DNA of 64,000 nt from Paenibacillus lautus NBRC 15380. Its GTDB lineage: Bacteria; Bacillota; Bacilli; Paenibacillales; Paenibacillaceae. Below the pieces are notes generated by a model. That model was not told the DNA's origin and made no database searches. It saw nothing but the letters and a program-made list of their open reading frames with translations. The position numbers and the translations under genes were made by a program. Of the stretch, positions 60,670 to 64,000 are shown piece after piece. The number at the start of each line of letters is the position of its first letter. Within the stretch, counting starts at the first letter, position 1. Location: contig NZ_BIMF01000005.1 in assembly GCF_004000945.1 (NCBI RefSeq), forward strand, positions 124,001 through 188,000. The letters are read 5' to 3'.

Positions 60670-60909
60670 ATGAAAACACTAATCATGTTCCAAAATAAGC
60701 CGGTTCCCGTATACTTTACAACGGATAGCAAGCAGCCGGTACAGAAGGTACTAAAACTGCTAACCAGCGCGCTTGACCATAAAATTCAAACCGGCAAAAA
60801 GGCGCTGCAAAAATGCCTCAATTCCCTGATCAGCATTGAAATCGAGGGATCCGAGGCAATTCTTCACAGCAAAAGCGAAAACGACTCTCTTGCGCTATCT
60901 CTCTTTTAA
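60670..60909 (+). CDS. Small protein of 79 aa, unknown, divergent from the T7SS-like locus
   Basis: From ATG 60670 with GAGGTGATT upstream (an ATG 9 bases earlier overlaps it). Sequence begins MKTLIMFQNKPVPVYFT and holds a Lys-rich helix (QKVLKLLTSALDHKIQTGKKALQKCLNSL), then IEIEGSEAILHS. No signal peptide or membrane helix. No family recognised. A terminator follows at once (60908-60932), so it is a monocistronic gene. Confidence 0.7.
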   Translation: MKTLIMFQNKPVPVYFTTDSKQPVQKVLKLLTSALDHKIQTGKKALQKCLNSLISIEIEGSEAILHSKSENDSLALSLF

Positions 60910-60932
60910 AAAAGAGGGGTAGCCCTTTTTTT
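60908..60932 (+). terminator. Terminator of the 79-aa gene
   Basis: AAAAAAGAGGG pairs with CCCTTTTTTT around a four-base loop, immediately after the stop codon. Confidence 0.75.
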
Positions 60933-61230
60933 GTTTAACCCCATTATAACCCGTAATGACGATCCTCGGCTATCTGCGCTCTCTGAATTCGGATTTGAAA
61001 CAATTTTACGAGATTTCTCCGCGTTGTGATCTCCTGGCAACTGTTCAATTTTTTTAATATAAACCGATCGATGGACATACTGTTCATCCCTCCATTCTTA
61101 TCTTGGAAAAACGACCCTATGTTCTGATAACTTCTATTAACCGTGCCTTTTGAAGATTAAACGAGACTTCCTTTCGTTTAACAAAGCTTCTTATCATTCG
61201 ACGATTTTCTGGCAACAACCCATTTTATAA

Positions 61231-61300
61231 TCAGTACCTTGCATTATTCAGTACTAAATGATATCTTATTGTAGACCACTACTGAATATTAATCACTACC
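61231..61300. promoter_or_regulatory. Repeats upstream of the PadR operon, candidate operator
   Basis: TCAGTAC at 61231-61237 and 61248-61254, inverted TACTGA at 61281-61286 and TCACTAC at 61294-61300, the arms ATTCAGTA and TACTGAAT forming an inverted repeat. Probably the autoregulatory site of the PadR-type gene at 61350. The rest of the 440-base gap 60910-61349 shows no gene. Confidence 0.4.
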
Positions 61301-61349
61301 TCGTGATGAACAGCATGATCAAGGACTTATGAAAGGAGGTATCTGCCGT

Positions 61350-61679
61350 ATGAATGTCAGTATTCAATTCAAAAAAGGCGTTCTCGAACTCTGCGTGCTG
61401 GTGTTAATCCATCGCAAGGACCAATATGGGTACGAGTTGGCTCAAGCGGTATCGAGGCATATTGAAGTTGCCGAAGGGGCATTGTACCCTCTCCTTCGCC
61501 GCCTCGTAAATGAAGGCTATTGTACGACGTACCTCCAGGAATCGACCGAGGGTCCGCCCCGTAAATATTATAAGCTGACGCCCAGCGGAGTGATTTATAT
61601 GAAAGCCATGGTAAAGGAATGGCAAGCTTTTGTGGGCAATGTGACCAATCTGATAGAGGAAGGGAATTTGTATGACTAA
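61350..61679 (+). CDS. PadR-family transcriptional regulator
   Basis: 109 aa from ATG at 61350, with AAAGGAGGT upstream; an earlier start at 61329 is within that site. PadR winged helix: GVLELCVLVLIHRKDQYGYELAQ and GALYPLLRRLVNEGYCTTY, then the KYYKLTPSG wing. Members repress stress-response operons. Overlaps the next gene by eight bases (ATGACTAA), so it is translated with the DUF1700 and DUF4097 genes, a common trio in Bacilli. Confidence 0.93.
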   Translation: MNVSIQFKKGVLELCVLVLIHRKDQYGYELAQAVSRHIEVAEGALYPLLRRLVNEGYCTTYLQESTEGPPRKYYKLTPSGVIYMKAMVKEWQAFVGNVTNLIEEGNLYD

Positions 61680-62232
61680 AAAACAGTTTATTTCGATTTT
61701 GGAGTCGCGGCTTTTAACGCTTCCTCCCGACGAACGACAGGAATTCATTCAAGATGTGGAGTCCCATTTTATCATTGGCATGCAGAATGGACGAACCGAA
61801 GAGGAAATCGCACGTGAGCTGGGAGATCCTTTTGAAATGGCTAAAGAAGCGTTAGGCGATCGGTATGTGGATATGGATATGCCTGCTCCGGCAGTGATCC
61901 GAAGACCGTCTTCAATTGGCAAATATGCGACTATGGTTGGAGTGTTCTTCTGTGGATTGGTGGCTGTTCCTTTTCTGGCCGCATTGTGGTCCGGCGGTGT
62001 CGCCATTGCTCTGGGAGCCCTGGCAACCTTGCTGAGCCCAGTGCTCGTTCTGCTTGACTATATCGTAAACGGAACGTTTTATCCGGCCAAATTATTCTTA
62101 TCCATCTCTTTGATCGGAATCGGCATCTTCCTCGGATATGCCACACGCTCAGCCATGGTTGGATTGTTATCGTTAACCTCGAGGTACTCAAGATGGAATA
62201 CACGCTTGTTGAAAGGTCGTGACGCACAGTGA
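61672..62232 (+). CDS. DUF1700 membrane protein
   Basis: 186 aa. N-terminal helical domain (LESRLLTLPPDERQEFIQDVESHF, IARELGDPFEMAKEAL) of the DUF1700/HAAS type, followed by two to three membrane helices (about 85-155). Probably forms a membrane sensor with the PadR regulator and the DUF4097 protein. Stop overlaps the next start by four bases. Confidence 0.9.
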   Translation: MTKKQFISILESRLLTLPPDERQEFIQDVESHFIIGMQNGRTEEEIARELGDPFEMAKEALGDRYVDMDMPAPAVIRRPSSIGKYATMVGVFFCGLVAVPFLAALWSGGVAIALGALATLLSPVLVLLDYIVNGTFYPAKLFLSISLIGIGIFLGYATRSAMVGLLSLTSRYSRWNTRLLKGRDAQ

Positions 62233-63077
62233 ACAGAAAATGGTTGTTCAGTTTAGCAATCGCACTTATATTGGTAGGAATCGTCGGCATGGCTGCGAAC
62301 AAGTTTAAATTCGGTGAAGATCTTGTCAGCTATCAGAATCGATGGGATCTGCAGGATGCCGTAAATTTGAAGAAATTAACTATTGCCAGCAATATTAATA
62401 TCAGCTTCGCGTTTGAGGACAGCGGCGATTCGAACGGGTATATCGCTTTTGACGGCAAATTAAAACCGGAGCATGTCGATATTCTTAAAAACTTTAATCC
62501 ATCGGGCCCTGAGGTGGAATTGGATCTGACTACTCCTTCCACTTTCCAGTTGATGAGTGTGGACTTTCGTTCACCGAAAGGAAAACTGACCATTGGGCTT
62601 CCATCAAGCACGCAACTCGACGAACTTGATTTATCAACACTCTCAGACAATATCCAGGTAAGCGGAGCTTCCTCCAAGATGGTTGACATCTCCGTGAAGT
62701 CAGGCAACATCAACATGAGCGACATACGAGCCGATCAGTTGAACGTAGAGAATATTTCAGGCAATATTCGCGGCTCCGTCATTCAGGCCTCCACGCAAAT
62801 CGTCAATCATTCGGGAAAGGTCGAATTGAAAGATATGGAAGGCCCCTTGGACATCGAGGTCACTTCCGGCAATGTAAACGTAGGATTGCTCGGCGTTTCA
62901 TCGGTAAATATCCTGTGCAGATCCGGCAACGTGAAAGTGCAGCCTGACCCTTCATTCCGCGGATTCTATGACCTTAAGTCGCTCACCGGATCCATATCGG
63001 CGCCGGAATCGTTGAAGGAAACAACCGATACCATCCAAGTGGAATCGTACTCCGGAAATATCGACATCGTACAGTAA
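62229..63077 (+). CDS. DUF4097 adhesin-like beta-repeat protein
   Basis: 282 aa, GTG start at 62229 that overlaps the DUF1700 stop. One N-terminal membrane helix (about 6-22), then an extracytoplasmic right-handed beta-helix-like part with short repeats (SGNINMSDI, SGNIRGSV, SGKVELKDM, SGNVNVGLL, SGNVKVQPD, SGNIDIVQ). DUF4097 proteins accompany PadR/DUF1700 pairs and two-component envelope stress systems. Function unknown. Confidence 0.9.
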   Translation: MNRKWLFSLAIALILVGIVGMAANKFKFGEDLVSYQNRWDLQDAVNLKKLTIASNINISFAFEDSGDSNGYIAFDGKLKPEHVDILKNFNPSGPEVELDLTTPSTFQLMSVDFRSPKGKLTIGLPSSTQLDELDLSTLSDNIQVSGASSKMVDISVKSGNINMSDIRADQLNVENISGNIRGSVIQASTQIVNHSGKVELKDMEGPLDIEVTSGNVNVGLLGVSSVNILCRSGNVKVQPDPSFRGFYDLKSLTGSISAPESLKETTDTIQVESYSGNIDIVQ

Positions 63078-63084
63078 GACGTTG

Positions 63085-63112
63085 TTGACAAACAATAAAA
63101 ATGAAATATACT
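63085..63112 (+). promoter_or_regulatory. SigA promoter of azoR
   Basis: TTGACA (63085-63090), 16 bases, TATACT (63107-63112), 43 bases before the azoR ATG. Confidence 0.72.
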
Positions 63113-63113
63113 A

Positions 63114-63127
63114 TACTTTATAAAGTA
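63114..63127. promoter_or_regulatory. Perfect palindrome at the azoR transcription start, candidate operator
   Basis: TACTTTATAAAGTA, a 14-bp perfect palindrome directly after the -10. Quinone- and diamide-sensing MarR/DUF24 repressors such as YodB control azoreductase genes from such sites in B. subtilis; no such regulator gene lies in this window. Confidence 0.5.
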
Positions 63128-63155
63128 AACCATACAACAAGGAGAGTTTTCATAC

Positions 63156-63782
63156 ATGTCTAATGTACTATTCATCAAAGCAAACAACAGAGCGATCGAA
63201 CAATCGGTAAGCGTCAAAATGTACCATGCATTTTTGGAGTCCTTCAAAGCAAGCCATCCGGAAGACCAAATCACGGAGCTTGACCTTTTTGCAGAGAATC
63301 TTCCTTATTATGATAGCACTGCCATCAACGGTATGTTTAAAGCTGCCCAAGGATTGGAAGCTACCCCGGAAGAGCAGGCGGCTGCTGCGAATGTGAGCAA
63401 ATATCTTGACCAGTTTCTTGCTGCAGACAAAATCGTGCTCGCGTTCCCATTGTGGAACATGACCGTACCTGCCGTTCTTCATACCTATATCGACTACCTG
63501 AACCAAGCAGGCAAAACGTTCAAATATACGCCTCAAGGCGTTGTTGGTCTCGTAACTGGCAAAAAAGTCGTTATCCTGAATGCACGCGGCGGTAACTATT
63601 CCGAGGGACCTATGGCTGCGGCTGAGATGGCCGTTAACTTCGTGATGGGCAATCTTCGTCAATGGGGCGTACAGGATATCGAAACCCTGATCATCGAAGG
63701 CCACAACCAATTCCCTGATGATGCGGAAATGATCGTTCAGAACGGTCTTGAGCTCGTTAAAAAGGCTGCTGCCGGTTTCTAA
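63156..63782 (+). CDS. azoR: FMN-dependent NADH-azoreductase (AzoR/AcpD)
   Basis: 208 aa flavodoxin-like fold: SNVLFIKANNRAIEQSVSVK (FMN phosphate loop), PLWNMTVPAVLHTYIDYL and NARGGNYSEGP (FMN-binding). It reduces azo compounds and quinones with NADH as a two-electron reductase, limiting oxidative stress. AAGGAGAG before ATG 63156. Strong promoter and palindrome upstream, terminator downstream: a monocistronic stress gene. Confidence 0.95.
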   Translation: MSNVLFIKANNRAIEQSVSVKMYHAFLESFKASHPEDQITELDLFAENLPYYDSTAINGMFKAAQGLEATPEEQAAAANVSKYLDQFLAADKIVLAFPLWNMTVPAVLHTYIDYLNQAGKTFKYTPQGVVGLVTGKKVVILNARGGNYSEGPMAAAEMAVNFVMGNLRQWGVQDIETLIIEGHNQFPDDAEMIVQNGLELVKKAAAGF

Positions 63783-63818
63783 TCGAACTTATACGTACTA
63801 ATATCACTGATCGTTATA

Positions 63819-63867
63819 CACAAAAGCCACCTTCCACTGTCTTAGGCAGTGAAAGGTGGCTTTTGTG
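63819..63867. terminator. Bidirectional terminator after azoR
   Basis: 21-bp stem, one mismatch, with arms 63819-63839 and 63847-63867 (CACAAAAGCC and GGCTTTTGTG at the ends); it separates azoR from the convergent partial gene. Confidence 0.88.
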
Positions 63868-63877
63868 TTCATCCCGT

Positions 63878-64000
63878 TTAAACCTTTTCCCATCGGGTCC
63901 ATAACTCACGCGGGTTACGACTATAGATTTCGTGGTCACGGTTCATATATTGATGAATGATAATTTCCCGCCGGATGGTCGCATAGTCCGCATGATAACG
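63878..64000 (-). CDS. 3' end of an unidentified gene, cut by the window edge
   Basis: The last 40 codons of a minus-strand gene, ending TAA at 63878; the visible tail reads RREIIIHQYMNRDHEIYS and ends ELWTRWEKV. It is the only open frame from the edge, with a terminator just downstream. No family recognised. Confidence 0.6.
   Translation of the reverse strand, partial: RYHADYATIRREIIIHQYMNRDHEIYSRNPRELWTRWEKV

Noticed and set aside
1..64000. tRNA, rRNA, CRISPR array, insertion sequence or prophage genes
   Set aside because: No cloverleaf with CCA-type ends, no rRNA signature, no regularly spaced repeats, and no transposase or phage structural gene were seen. The AimR-like regulators are therefore not evidence of a phage here.

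Overview
The window looks like chromosomal DNA of a spore-forming Paenibacillus-type Firmicute. This rests on gene content, not a database search: a gerA-type germination operon, a YteA-like DksA/TraR protein, PTS and antiterminator genes, a 2-oxoglutarate dehydrogenase pair, a replication terminator protein (rtp) and strong AGGAGG ribosome sites, some serving TTG or GTG starts. Genes lie mostly on the minus strand. I see no rRNA, tRNA, CRISPR array, insertion sequence or prophage.

Layout. 1-3.7 kb: three tandem HTH/TPR regulators of the RRNPP (AimR/PlcR/NprR-like) type, one cut by the window edge, with one small exported pro-peptide; this looks like a peptide quorum-sensing locus. 4-10.6 kb: a response regulator, histidine kinase, ABC ATPase, double-FtsX permease and VanZ-like protein in one direction, resembling a cell-envelope-stress or antimicrobial-peptide module. 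10.8-13.7 kb: a three-gene ABC importer of the TrpXYZ/COG2984 type. 13.9-26.8 kb: housekeeping genes (SGNH hydrolase, trhO, YuzB, an SDR, a lactonase, odhB-odhA, a DUF72 protein, a phosphoesterase, a LysE exporter, an amino-acid permease). 27-30.7 kb: a three-gene germinant receptor. 30.8-34.2 kb: a GlcNAc/glucose-type PTS whose two transcripts each begin with a GlcT-type antiterminator target and a terminator. 34.3-50.1 kb: a large hybrid histidine kinase, a cupin, a DivIVA-like protein, YteA, an MFS exporter with an ArsR-type regulator, a Gfo/Idh oxidoreductase, rtp, an acyltransferase, a general stress protein behind a SigB-like promoter, hrpB, gluQ and a second SDR.

50.2-60.3 kb is the most unusual region: eight minus-strand genes forming a type VII (ESX/WXG100) secretion-like locus. 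It encodes a YukD-like ubiquitin fold, an FtsK/EssC ATPase without FHA domains, an unknown 268-aa protein, a second Esx-like protein, a WXG100 protein, a membrane Ser/Thr-kinase-like protein with a long coiled coil, a vWA protein and a PP2C-like phosphatase. The familiar Firmicute membrane partners EsaA/YueB and EssA are absent; the kinase-TM-coiled-coil protein may stand in for EssB. A divergent 79-aa gene follows, then a PadR-DUF1700-DUF4097 operon and an azoreductase gene with a palindrome beside its promoter. The window ends in the 3' part of an unidentified gene.

Where a Shine-Dalgarno sequence clearly favoured an internal start I used that start and say so. Functional names rest on motifs and remembered family sequences.
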